From NCBI RefSeq assembly GCF_014268275.3, contig NZ_CP077084.1, positions 4,402,001-4,466,000 of the forward strand: a stretch of DNA of 64,000 bases, given 5' to 3'. The translations under genes were made by a program, and so were the position numbers. The notes below the pieces were generated by a model. The model was not told where the DNA came from, did no database searches, and was given only the letters and a program-made list of their open reading frames with translations. Shown one piece after another: positions 36,449 to 45,487 of the stretch (its first letter is position 1; every line of letters begins with the position of its first letter). Source of the DNA: Pseudomonas tritici. Lineage in GTDB: Bacteria; Pseudomonadota; Gammaproteobacteria; Pseudomonadales; Pseudomonadaceae.

Positions 36449-36538
36449 AATGTGGGATCCGGCTTGCCTGCGATGGCGGTGTGTCAGGCAAAAAATCGAC
36501 TGATCGACCGCTATCGCAGGCAAGCCAGCCCTCACATT
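36449..36538. repeat. REPIN (two inverted REP sequences)
   Basis: REP copies at 36449-36480 (ATGTGGGATCCGGCTTGCCTGCGATGGCGGT) and 36507-36538 face each other around a 26-base spacer. It lies between the EamA gene and the thiolase gene. The GCTTGCCTGCGAT core differs from the other copies in the window, so it is another subfamily. Confidence 0.85.
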
Positions 36539-36561
36539 CGAGCCGGTTTCTTCAGTGGGGT

Positions 36562-37746
36562 TTAGCGGACGGCTTCGAACAGGCCGGTGGCGCCCATGCC
36601 GCCGCCGACGCACATGGTGACGATGCCATAGCGCACATTGCGCCGCTGCAGCTCACGCACCAAATGCCCTACCTGCCGCGATCCGGTCATGCCGAACGGG
36701 TGCCCGATGGAAATCGAACCACCGTTGACGTTGTACTTCGCGTTATCAATGCCTAGGCGATTACGCGCATACAGGCACTGCGACGCAAACGCTTCGTTCA
36801 GCTCCCACAGGTCGATATCCGCCACTTGCAAGCCCCTGGCCTTGAGCAGCTTGGGCACCGAGAACACCGGGCCGATGCCCATCTCGTCCGGCTCGCAGCC
36901 AGCCACGGTAAACCCACGGAAAAAAGCCTTGGGCTTGAGGCCCAACGCCAAGGCTTTTTCCAGGCTCATCACCAGGGTCATCGAAGCCCCGTCGGACAGT
37001 TGCGACGAGTTACCCGCCGTCACCGAACCGTCCTCAGCAAATACCGGCTTCAACCCTTGCAGGCTGGCCAACGTGGTGTCCGGACGGTTGCAATCATCAC
37101 GATCAACCACGCCATCGAGCACCTGCACTTCACCGGTGTTCTTGTCTTCGACCTTGTACTTGACGGCCATGGGCACGATTTCATCGTTGAACAAACCATC
37201 AGCCTGAGCCTGGGCGGTACGCTGCTGGCTTTGCAGGGCGTACAGGTCCTGCTCTTCGCGGCTGACGTTGTAGCGACGGGCGACGATTTCCGCGGTCTGG
37301 CCCATGGGGAAGTAAATACCTGGCACCTGCTCTTTGAGCAGTGGGTTGATCAGGTTGTCGGTGTTGACGCTTTTCATGGTCAGGCTGATGGACTCGACAC
37401 CACCGGCGACGATGATGTCGCTGCAACCCGAGGCAATCTGGTTCGCCGCAATCGCAATGGCCTGCAAGCCCGACGAGCAGAAGCGATTGAGGGTCATCCC
37501 CGCCGTGCCGGTGCCCAATTGTGACAGCACCGCCACATTGCGTCCGATGTTGTAGCCCTGCGCACCTTCGTTGGAGCCGGCGCCGACGATGCAATCTTCC
37601 AACGTCGCCGGGTCGATGCCGTTGCGGCTCAGCAGCGCGTTGACGCAATGGGCCGCCATGTCATCCGGGCGAGTCTGGTTGAACTTGCCGCGAAAGGATT
37701 TGGCCAGGCCGGTTCGCACGCTGTCGACGATCACTACTTCACGCAT
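36562..37746 (-). CDS. Acetyl-CoA C-acyltransferase (thiolase)
   Basis: 394 residues. The acyl-accepting Cys-90 is in RFCSSGLQA; other thiolase motifs are NEAFA near 318, GHPFGMTG near 350 and the second Cys in CVGGGMGA near 380. It cleaves 3-oxoacyl-CoA with CoA (degradative) or condenses acetyl-CoA units. It stands alone without a fadB-type partner, so it may serve amino acid, aromatic or fatty acid breakdown. The AGG-rich region GAGGTAGCCC precedes the start. Confidence 0.9.
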   Translation of the reverse strand: MREVVIVDSVRTGLAKSFRGKFNQTRPDDMAAHCVNALLSRNGIDPATLEDCIVGAGSNEGAQGYNIGRNVAVLSQLGTGTAGMTLNRFCSSGLQAIAIAANQIASGCSDIIVAGGVESISLTMKSVNTDNLINPLLKEQVPGIYFPMGQTAEIVARRYNVSREEQDLYALQSQQRTAQAQADGLFNDEIVPMAVKYKVEDKNTGEVQVLDGVVDRDDCNRPDTTLASLQGLKPVFAEDGSVTAGNSSQLSDGASMTLVMSLEKALALGLKPKAFFRGFTVAGCEPDEMGIGPVFSVPKLLKARGLQVADIDLWELNEAFASQCLYARNRLGIDNAKYNVNGGSISIGHPFGMTGSRQVGHLVRELQRRNVRYGIVTMCVGGGMGATGLFEAVR

Positions 37747-37860
37747 GGGCTACCTCGATCTTGTCGTTGTTGGGAGTTGGATCGAGGATAGATCCAGGCC
37801 CTCCCAATCGCGACGATCATTCACCCCGCCTATACAAAAGCATGGCAGGTAAACAACTTG

Positions 37861-37992
37861 TAGTGAGCGGGCTTGCCCCGCGCTTGGCTGCGAAGCAGCC
37901 CTAATCCAGGCACCGCATTTATCCAGTTAAATCTCGTTGGCAGGTTTTGGGGCTGCTTTGCAGCCCAGCGCGGGGCAAGCCCGCTCACTACA
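37861..37992. repeat. REPIN (two inverted REP sequences)
   Basis: TAGTGAGCGGGCTTGCCCCGCGC at the left and its complement at the right (37970-37992) flank GCTGC-rich arms, with a 50-base centre. It is located between thiolase and pap. Another copy of this subfamily, a single REP, is at 57237. Confidence 0.85.
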
Positions 37993-38017
37993 GAAATTCC
38001 AGTCACCATAAAAGGGG

Positions 38018-39532
38018 TTATTTCTTTTTCTTTTTATCGTGCTTGTCGGACTTGGCAAATGCCTCTTCCAAGGCCACGTTGATCGTGCGCAAAACCTTGA
38101 CCCGGGCCCAGCGCTTGTCATTGGCTTCCACCAATGTCCAGGGCGAGACTTCAGTGCTGGTGCGGTCGACCATATCGCCGACGGCGGCGCGGTAGTCGTC
38201 CCATTTGTCGCGGTTACGCCAGTCGTCCTCGGTGATCTTGAAGCGCTTGAAGGGGATTTCCTCGCGGGCCTGGAAACGCTCCAACTGGGTCTGCTTGTCG
38301 ATGGCCAGCCAAAACTTGACCACGATCACGCCGGCATTGCGCAGTTGCTCTTCGAAGTCATTGATCTCGCCATAGGCGCGCATCCAGTCCGCCGTGGTGC
38401 AAAAGCCCTCGATGCGCTCCACGAGCACGCGGCCGTACCACGAACGATCGAACACGGTGAACTTGCCCCGCGCCGGGATTTTCTGCCAGAACCGCCACAA
38501 GTAAGGCTGGGCGCGTTCGTCTTCGGTGGGCGCGGCAATCGGCACGATATGGTACTGGCGCGGGTCCAGTGCGGCGGCGACACGACGGATCGCCCCGCCC
38601 TTGCCCGCCGCATCGTTGCCTTCAAACACCGTGACCAGGGCGTGCTTGCGCATGCGTTTGTCGCGCATCAGGCCGGAAAAGCGCGCCTGCTCCGTAATCA
38701 GTTGCTCTTCGTAATCGTCCTTGTCCAGCCGCAGCGTCATGTCGAGGCTGTTAAGCAAGCTCATCTGGTCCACCGCCGAGGGTAATGGCGCCGGGTTCAT
38801 GCCACTGGCCTTGCCCTTGGGCAGCTTCAGGGCGTTTTGCAGGCCTTCGAGCAGGATCTTGCCCACGGTCAGCCCACGGTAATGCGCGTCAACGCCTTCG
38901 ATGACATGCCACGGTGCATAGTCGCGGCTGGTGCGGCGCAGCACACGTTCGCCGAAATGCACGAATTTGTCGTACGTCTCGGACTGCTGCCAATCCAGCG
39001 GGCTGATGCGCCAGCTGTGCAGCGGGTCATCGGCCAGGGCCTTGAGCCGCGCCTTCATTTGCTTCTTGGACAGGTGGAACCAGAACTTGAAGATCAGCGC
39101 GCCTTCATCGCAGAGCATCTTCTCCAGGCGCTCGGCACCGGCGATGGCCTGGTCCAGGCGTGCATCCTTGATCTGCCCATGTACCCGGCCTTGCAACATC
39201 TGGCTGTACCAGTTGCCGAAAAAAATCCCCATGCGGCCCTTGGCCGGCAGTTGGCGCCAGTAGCGCCACGCGGGCGGTCGCGCCAGTTCTTCGTCGGTCT
39301 GCTGGTCGAAGGTGCGCACTTCGATCAAGCGCGGGTCCATCCATTCATTGAGCAGTTTGACGGTCTCGCCTTTACCGGCGCCTTCGATGCCATTGATCAG
39401 GATGATGACCGGAAAGCGCTTCTGCTGTTGCAGCTCGTACTGCGCTTCCAGCAGGGCTTCACGCAGTGCCGGCACTTCGGCGTCGTAAGTGTCTTTGTCG
39501 ATGGCGTGGCCGATTTCAGCGGATTCGAACAT
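38018..39532 (-). CDS. pap: Polyphosphate:AMP phosphotransferase (class II PPK2, tandem domains)
   Basis: 504 residues with two PPK2 domains in tandem. The first has Walker A GIEGAGKGETVK near 48, the second GNDAAGKGGAI near 305; lid and Walker B regions (DRSWYGR) are in the second half. This tandem form phosphorylates AMP to ADP with polyphosphate. The C-terminus is Lys-rich (HDKKKKK). The ATG at 39532 has GGAG upstream; the frame continues 27 bases further. It is divergent from mnmC. Confidence 0.92.
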   Translation of the reverse strand: MFESAEIGHAIDKDTYDAEVPALREALLEAQYELQQQKRFPVIILINGIEGAGKGETVKLLNEWMDPRLIEVRTFDQQTDEELARPPAWRYWRQLPAKGRMGIFFGNWYSQMLQGRVHGQIKDARLDQAIAGAERLEKMLCDEGALIFKFWFHLSKKQMKARLKALADDPLHSWRISPLDWQQSETYDKFVHFGERVLRRTSRDYAPWHVIEGVDAHYRGLTVGKILLEGLQNALKLPKGKASGMNPAPLPSAVDQMSLLNSLDMTLRLDKDDYEEQLITEQARFSGLMRDKRMRKHALVTVFEGNDAAGKGGAIRRVAAALDPRQYHIVPIAAPTEDERAQPYLWRFWQKIPARGKFTVFDRSWYGRVLVERIEGFCTTADWMRAYGEINDFEEQLRNAGVIVVKFWLAIDKQTQLERFQAREEIPFKRFKITEDDWRNRDKWDDYRAAVGDMVDRTSTEVSPWTLVEANDKRWARVKVLRTINVALEEAFAKSDKHDKKKKK

Positions 39533-39673
39533 GGGCAGCTCCGTTTCAAGTTGGACCAAGACTAGCGGATTGGGCAGCAGCGCGCGGGAGGAAATTCCAT
39601 ACGCGCTTGCCGTAGGTCAATTCATCACGGGTTGATCGGCTAGAATGGCCACCTGGAATTTACCGAGCCGCCC

Positions 39674-41662
39674 ATGAACCCCATCACCCACGCCCAGCTC
39701 GACTGGGATGACCAAGGCCGCCCGCACTCGCGGGTGTTCGACGATGTGTACTTTTCCGACCAGTCGGGCCTTGAAGAAACCCGCTACGTGTTCCTCGAAC
39801 AGAACCGTTTGCAGCAACGCTTCGCGGCGCTCCCGGCGGATGGGCGACTGGTGATTGGTGAAACCGGCTTCGGCACCGGGTTGAATTTCCTGTGTGCCTG
39901 GCAACTGTTCGAACAGCACGCGGTTGCCGGTGCGCACCTGCATTTTGTCAGCGTGGAAAAGTACCCGCTGAGCCACGTCGACCTGCAACGCGCCCTCGCC
40001 CTCTGGCCCGAGCTGCAGCCCTTCGCCGAGCAACTACTGGCGCAGTACATCGCTGTCCATCAAGGCTTCCAGCGGCTGGTGTTGGATAACGGCCGCGTGA
40101 CCCTGACCCTGTTGATCGGCGATGCCCTGGAACAATTGCCACAACTGGATGCGCAGATCGACGCGTGGTTTCTCGACGGCTTCGCCCCGGCGAAAAACCC
40201 CGACATGTGGACCGCCGAGCTGTTTGCCGAACTGGCGCGCCTGGCGGCACCCGGCTCAACCATCAGTACCTTTACCAGCACCGGTTGGGTACGACGGTTG
40301 ATCAACGCGGCCGGATTCAAGATGAAGCGCACACCCGGCATCGGCCACAAGTGGGAGATCCTGCGCGGCGAGTTTCTTGGCTGGCCCGTAGATACGCCGC
40401 GTCCCACACCAGCCAAACCCTGGTTCGCCCGCCCGCCTGTCATCACAGGCCAGCGCCATGCCATGGTCATCGGCGGCGGCCTGGCCGGTTGCGCCACCGC
40501 CGCCAGCCTTGCGGCACGGGGCTGGCGCGTCAGCCTGCTGGAACGCCATATGGCGTTGGCGCAGGAAGCGTCGGGCAACCCCCAAGGCGTGCTGTACCTC
40601 AAGCTGTCCGCACACGGCACGGCCTTGTCGCAACTGATCCTCAGCGGTTTCGGCCACACCCGACGGCTGTTGGAACACTTGCACCGAGGCGTCGACTGGG
40701 ACGGCTGCGGCGTGCTGCAACTGGCGTTTGATGCCAAGGAAGGCCAGCGCCAGGCGCAACTCGCCGATGCGTTCGCCCCGGATCTGCTGCACCTGCTGGA
40801 CCGCGATCAAGCCCAACAACGCGCCGGAATCAGCCTGGCCCAGGGCGGCCTGTTTTTCCCCGAAGGCGGTTGGGTGCACCCGCCGGCGCTTTGCCAGTGG
40901 CAGGCGGCACATCCGTTGATTGAGGTACTCACACATAACGAGGCCGTTGAGCTGCACCGGGTCGATGACCAGTGGCAAGCCCGCAACGGCGATTGCGTGC
41001 TGGCGAGCGCCTCAGTGGTGGTGCTGGCGGGAGCGGCTGACATCAAGCGGTTTGCGTTCAGCGCCGACCTGCCGCTCAAGCGGATTCGTGGGCAGATCAG
41101 CCGACTGCCGCAAACCGCAGACAGCCAGGCACTGGGCACGGTGGTGTGCGCCGAAGGCTATGTCGCGCCCGCCCGGCTGGGTGAACACACGCTTGGCGCC
41201 AGCTTCGACTTCACCAACGACGACCTCACGCCCACCGCTGCCGAACATGCTGGCAACCTGGAAATGCTGCGCGAGATATCCGCAGACCTGCTGCAGCGCC
41301 TGGGCGGCGAACACTTGGCCCCGGAACAGCTTGAGGGGCGTGCCGCATTCCGCTGTACCAGCCCTGATTACCTGCCGATTGTCGGACCGCTGGCGGATCG
41401 TACAGCGTTTCAAAGCGTGTATGCCGTGCTCGGCAAAGACGCCCGGCAAGTCCCGGATACGCCGTGCCCGTGGCTTCCGGGCGTGTACATTAATAGCGGC
41501 CACGGATCACGCGGACTGATCACGGCGCCACTGTGCGGCGAACTAATCGCCGCCTGGCTGAGCGACGAACCGCTGCCGGTACCGGCCAGTGTGGCCGAAG
41601 CTTGCCACCCCAACCGGTTTCCCTTACGGGCATTGATTCGCGGCAAAACAACGACGCCGTAA
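39674..41662 (+). CDS. mnmC: Bifunctional tRNA mnm5s2U methyltransferase/oxidoreductase
   Basis: 662 residues. The N-terminal methyltransferase domain (MnmD, about 1-245) has the SAM loop GETGFGTGLNFL. The C-terminal FAD oxidoreductase (MnmC1, about 258-660) has the dinucleotide motif VIGGGLAGCATA and a late GHGSRGL. The enzyme removes the carboxymethyl group from cmnm5s2U34 and methylates the product in tRNAs for Lys, Glu, Gln. The full length agrees with E. coli MnmC (668). Stands alone; pap is divergent. Confidence 0.94.
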   Translation: MNPITHAQLDWDDQGRPHSRVFDDVYFSDQSGLEETRYVFLEQNRLQQRFAALPADGRLVIGETGFGTGLNFLCAWQLFEQHAVAGAHLHFVSVEKYPLSHVDLQRALALWPELQPFAEQLLAQYIAVHQGFQRLVLDNGRVTLTLLIGDALEQLPQLDAQIDAWFLDGFAPAKNPDMWTAELFAELARLAAPGSTISTFTSTGWVRRLINAAGFKMKRTPGIGHKWEILRGEFLGWPVDTPRPTPAKPWFARPPVITGQRHAMVIGGGLAGCATAASLAARGWRVSLLERHMALAQEASGNPQGVLYLKLSAHGTALSQLILSGFGHTRRLLEHLHRGVDWDGCGVLQLAFDAKEGQRQAQLADAFAPDLLHLLDRDQAQQRAGISLAQGGLFFPEGGWVHPPALCQWQAAHPLIEVLTHNEAVELHRVDDQWQARNGDCVLASASVVVLAGAADIKRFAFSADLPLKRIRGQISRLPQTADSQALGTVVCAEGYVAPARLGEHTLGASFDFTNDDLTPTAAEHAGNLEMLREISADLLQRLGGEHLAPEQLEGRAAFRCTSPDYLPIVGPLADRTAFQSVYAVLGKDARQVPDTPCPWLPGVYINSGHGSRGLITAPLCGELIAAWLSDEPLPVPASVAEACHPNRFPLRALIRGKTTTP

Positions 41663-41820
41663 TCAGCGCAAACGAAGGCATTAAAGCCATCGCGGCTATT
41701 TGCCTTATAACTTATCGGTCTAAAACTCCACGGATAGCACTGGGTCAGTTTCTGGGTACGCGCCCTCAGCGGCGTATTGAGTATTGACCCCTCCCCAACG
41801 GAAAAACCGGTAAGGAATTT

Positions 41821-43593
41821 ATGTGCGGATTAGCTGGAGAATTACGTTTCGATGCCCAACCTGCCGACTTGGCGGCCATTGAGCGCATCACTCATCACTT
41901 GGCCCCACGTGGCCCGGATGCCTGGGGCTTCCATGCCCAAGGGCCGATTGCCCTGGGCCACAGACGCCTGAAGATCATGGACCTGTCGGACGGCTCGGCC
42001 CAACCGATGGTCGATTCACACCTCGGCCTGAGCCTGGCCTTCAACGGCGCGATCTATAACTTCCCGGAATTGCGCCAAGAGCTGGAAGCCCTGGGCTACG
42101 CCTTCTATTCCGGTGGCGACACCGAAGTGCTGCTCAAGGGCTATCACGCCTGGGGCGAAGCGCTGCTGCCCAAGCTCAACGGCATGTTTGCCTTCGCCAT
42201 CTGGGAGCGCGATGCCCAGCGTCTGTTTATCGCGCGTGACCGTCTCGGCGTAAAACCGCTGTACCTGTCGCGCACCGGCCAGCGCTTGCGCTTTGCCTCG
42301 GCATTGCCGGCGCTGCTCAAGGGCGGCGATATCAACCCGGTCCTTGATCCGGTGGCGCTCAACCACTACTTGAACTTCCACGCCGTGGTGCCTGCACCGC
42401 GTACCCTGCTGGCAGGCATTGAAAAACTGCCGCCGGCGAGCTGGATGCGTGTCGAAGCCAACGGCAAGACCGAGCAGAAAACCTGGTGGACCCTGCCCTA
42501 CGGTCCCCATGAGGACGAGAAAAACCTGAGCCTGGAAGATTGGACCGATCGCGTGCTCGACAGCACCCGCGAAGCCGTGGCCATCCGCCAACGTGCCGCC
42601 GTGGATGTCGGCGTGCTGCTGTCCGGCGGTGTCGATTCGAGCATGCTCGTCGGCCTGCTGCGAGAAGTCGGCGTGCAAGACCTGTCGACCTTCTCCATCG
42701 GTTTTGAAGACGCGGGCGGCGAAGCTGGCAACGAGTTCCAGTACTCCGACCTGATCGCCAAGCACTACGGCACGCGTCACCACCAATTGCGCATCGCTGA
42801 AAGCGAGATCATCGAGCAACTGCCGGCGGCGTTCCGCGCCATGAGCGAGCCGATGGTCAGTCATGACTGCATCGCCTTCTACCTGCTGTCGCGGGAAGTG
42901 GCCAAGCATTGCAAGGTGGTGCAGAGCGGCCAGGGCGCCGACGAGTTGTTCGCCGGTTACCACTGGTACCCACAGGTGGACGGCGCCAGCGATCCTTATG
43001 CGGCGTATCGCGATGCGTTTTTTGACCGCAGCTACGAGGATTACGCCGCCACCGTCGCGCCGAAATGGCTGACGGCCAACGACGCTGCCGGTGACTTTGT
43101 ACGCGAGCATTTCGCCATGCCAGGCGCCGATGCCGCCGTGGACAAGGCGCTACGCCTGGACAGCACGGTGATGCTGGTGGACGACCCGGTCAAACGCGTC
43201 GACAACATGACCATGGCCTGGGGCCTGGAAGCGCGTACGCCATTCCTGGACTACCGCCTGGTGGAACTGTCGGCCCGTGTACCTGGCAAGTTCAAGTTGC
43301 CTGATGGCGGCAAGCAGGTCCTCAAAGAAGCCGCGCGCCGTGTCATCCCAAGCGAAGTCATCGACCGTAAGAAAGGCTATTTCCCAGTGCCGGGCCTCAA
43401 GCATTTGCAGGGCGATACCCTGAACTGGGTCCGTGAACTGTTGCTGGACCCCAGCCAGGATCGCGGCCTGTTCAACCCGGCCATGCTCGACCGCCTGCTC
43501 ACCGACCCGCAGGGCCAACTGACGCCGTTGCGCGGCTCCAAGCTGTGGCAACTGGCGGCGCTGAACCTGTGGCTCAGCGAACAAGGAATCTGA
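41821..43593 (+). CDS. asnO: N-acetylglutaminylglutamine amidotransferase (asparagine-synthetase-like)
   Basis: 590 residues. The glutaminase domain has the N-terminal nucleophile Cys-2 (MCGLAGE), and the synthetase domain has the ATP-pyrophosphatase loop SGGVDSS near 267. The whole has the length of the asparagine synthetase-like enzyme that amidates N-acetylglutaminylglutamine to NAGGN, a dipeptide osmolyte. AAGGA lies before the ATG. It is the first gene of the operon with ngg and an M42 peptidase; ngg starts 3 bases after this stop. Induction by osmotic stress is expected from the pathway. Confidence 0.92.
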   Translation: MCGLAGELRFDAQPADLAAIERITHHLAPRGPDAWGFHAQGPIALGHRRLKIMDLSDGSAQPMVDSHLGLSLAFNGAIYNFPELRQELEALGYAFYSGGDTEVLLKGYHAWGEALLPKLNGMFAFAIWERDAQRLFIARDRLGVKPLYLSRTGQRLRFASALPALLKGGDINPVLDPVALNHYLNFHAVVPAPRTLLAGIEKLPPASWMRVEANGKTEQKTWWTLPYGPHEDEKNLSLEDWTDRVLDSTREAVAIRQRAAVDVGVLLSGGVDSSMLVGLLREVGVQDLSTFSIGFEDAGGEAGNEFQYSDLIAKHYGTRHHQLRIAESEIIEQLPAAFRAMSEPMVSHDCIAFYLLSREVAKHCKVVQSGQGADELFAGYHWYPQVDGASDPYAAYRDAFFDRSYEDYAATVAPKWLTANDAAGDFVREHFAMPGADAAVDKALRLDSTVMLVDDPVKRVDNMTMAWGLEARTPFLDYRLVELSARVPGKFKLPDGGKQVLKEAARRVIPSEVIDRKKGYFPVPGLKHLQGDTLNWVRELLLDPSQDRGLFNPAMLDRLLTDPQGQLTPLRGSKLWQLAALNLWLSEQGI

Positions 43594-43596
43594 TTG

Positions 43597-45342
43597 ATGA
43601 AACCTCTTGCAGCGGCTTACAGCCAACGCTTGCTGAAGGGCCAGGCGCCAACCTACGAGCGCCTGCAAGCTCGCCTGGCTGAAGACGGCAGCCCCTTGGC
43701 CGCCGAACCGATTGCCGTGCATTGCGGTTGGGGTCGGCTGTTGATCGGCCATACCTTTCCGGACCCTGCCAGCCTCGCCCAGGAGTTGCTCAATGAGCAG
43801 GCTGGCGAGCGAGACATCGCCCTGTATGTGGCGGCTCCCCAGCAAATTCTGGGGATCGATCCCCAACAGTTGTTTCTTGATCCGTCCGACACGTTGCGCC
43901 TGTGGTTCAGCGACTATCGCCCAGCGACTCGAGTGTTTCGTGGCTTCCGTATTCGCCGCGTGCAGAGCGAGGCCGATTGGCTGGCGGTGAACCGGCTCTA
44001 TCAAGGGCGTGGCATGTTGCCTGTCGACGCCGAACGCCTCACGCCGCGCCATCAAGGTGGCCCGGTGTATTGGCTGGCGGAGGATGAAGACAGCGGCGCG
44101 GTAATCGGCAGCGTGATGGGCCTCAATCACCAAAAAGCGTTTCACGACCCGGAAAACGGTTGCAGCCTGTGGTGCCTCGCGGTTGACCCGCAATGCACGC
44201 GCCCCGGTGTGGGCGAGGTGCTGGTGCGCCATCTGGTGGAACACTTCATGAGCCGTGGCTTGAGCTATCTGGATTTGTCGGTGCTGCACGATAACCGCCA
44301 AGCCAAGAACCTTTACGCCAAGCTCGGTTTTCGCGCGCTGACCACCTTTGCGATCAAGCGCAAGAATGGCATTAACCAGCCGTTGTTCCTCGGCCCCGGC
44401 CCGCAGGCGGGGTTTAACCCCTATGCACGAATCATCGTTGAGGAGGCCCACCGACGTGGTATCGATGTGCAGGTGGATGACGCTGATGCGGGCATGTTCA
44501 CCCTGAGTCATGGCGGCCGCCGTGTGCGCTGCCGTGAATCCCTGAGCGACCTGACCACCGCCGTCAGCATGACGCTGTGCCAGGATAAAAGCCTGACGCA
44601 TAAAACGCTGAAAGCCGCAGGGCTGAACGTGCCTTCGCAACAACTTGCGGGCAGCGCCGATGACAACCTGGAGTTCCTCGACGAGCACCAGCGCGTGGTG
44701 GTCAAGCCGCTGGATGGCGAGCAAGGCCATGGTGTAGCGGTGGATTTGCAAAGCATCGAAGATGTGCAGCAAGCGATTGAAGCAGCGCGGCAGTTTGACA
44801 GCCGGGTGTTGCTGGAGAGCTTCCACGAAGGCCTGGACCTGCGCATCCTGGTGATTGGTTTCGACGTTGTCGCCGCTGCAATCCGACGCCCAGCCGAAGT
44901 GACCGGCGACGGTCAGCATTCCATCGGCGCCTTGATCGAAGCCCAGAGCCGCCGCCGCCAGGCCGCCACTGACGGTGAAAGCAAAATCCCGGTCGACGCC
45001 GAAACCGAGCGCACCCTGCGCGCCGCCGGCTACGACTACAGCAGCATTCTGCCTCGCGGCCAGACCCTGGCCGTGCGCCGCACCGCCAACCTGCACACGG
45101 GGGGTTGCCTGGAAGACGTCACCGCCATCCTGCACCCCACGCTGGTGGACGCCGCCGTGCGCGCTGCGCGTGCCCTGGATATTCCCATGGTGGGCCTGGA
45201 CCTGATGGTGCCTGCCGCCGATCAACCCGAGTACGTGTTTATCGAAGCCAACGAACGCGCCGGCCTGGCCAATCATGAACCGCAACCCACGGCGGAGAAG
45301 TTCGTGGATTTGTTGTTCCCCCACAGCCAGCCGTCTGCTTGA
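43597..45342 (+). CDS. ngg: N-acetylglutaminylglutamine synthetase (GNAT plus ATP-grasp)
   Basis: 581 residues. The middle part (about 110-260) is a GNAT acetyltransferase (CSLWCLAVDPQCTRPGVGEVL), and the C-terminal part (about 300-580) is an ATP-grasp ligase (RVVVKPLDGEQGHGVAVDLQ ... LDLMVPA). The domain pair suits acetylation of glutamine and ligation of two glutamines in NAGGN synthesis. The ATG at 43597 is 3 bases after the asnO stop. A REPIN lies downstream, before the peptidase gene. Confidence 0.92.
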   Translation: MKPLAAAYSQRLLKGQAPTYERLQARLAEDGSPLAAEPIAVHCGWGRLLIGHTFPDPASLAQELLNEQAGERDIALYVAAPQQILGIDPQQLFLDPSDTLRLWFSDYRPATRVFRGFRIRRVQSEADWLAVNRLYQGRGMLPVDAERLTPRHQGGPVYWLAEDEDSGAVIGSVMGLNHQKAFHDPENGCSLWCLAVDPQCTRPGVGEVLVRHLVEHFMSRGLSYLDLSVLHDNRQAKNLYAKLGFRALTTFAIKRKNGINQPLFLGPGPQAGFNPYARIIVEEAHRRGIDVQVDDADAGMFTLSHGGRRVRCRESLSDLTTAVSMTLCQDKSLTHKTLKAAGLNVPSQQLAGSADDNLEFLDEHQRVVVKPLDGEQGHGVAVDLQSIEDVQQAIEAARQFDSRVLLESFHEGLDLRILVIGFDVVAAAIRRPAEVTGDGQHSIGALIEAQSRRRQAATDGESKIPVDAETERTLRAAGYDYSSILPRGQTLAVRRTANLHTGGCLEDVTAILHPTLVDAAVRAARALDIPMVGLDLMVPAADQPEYVFIEANERAGLANHEPQPTAEKFVDLLFPHSQPSA

Positions 45343-45367
45343 AAGATGTGTTGCCTGTACTGGCGTC

Positions 45368-45432
45368 TTCGCGAGCAAGCCCGCTCCCACATTCAGACCG
45401 CATTCCAATGTGGGAGCGGGCTTGCTCGCGAA
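45368..45432. repeat. REPIN between ngg and the M42 peptidase gene
   Basis: Two exact 26-base inverted REP copies (45368-45393 and 45407-45432, AATGTGGGAGCGGGCTTGCT core) around a 13-base spacer. This is the commonest P. fluorescens type. It lies inside the NAGGN operon and may set the ratio between upstream and downstream mRNA. Confidence 0.88.
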
Positions 45433-45487
45433 GGCGTCGTAACAGACGCCATACACCTTTAAGCCTGCCACTTCATCAGGAGTCTCT

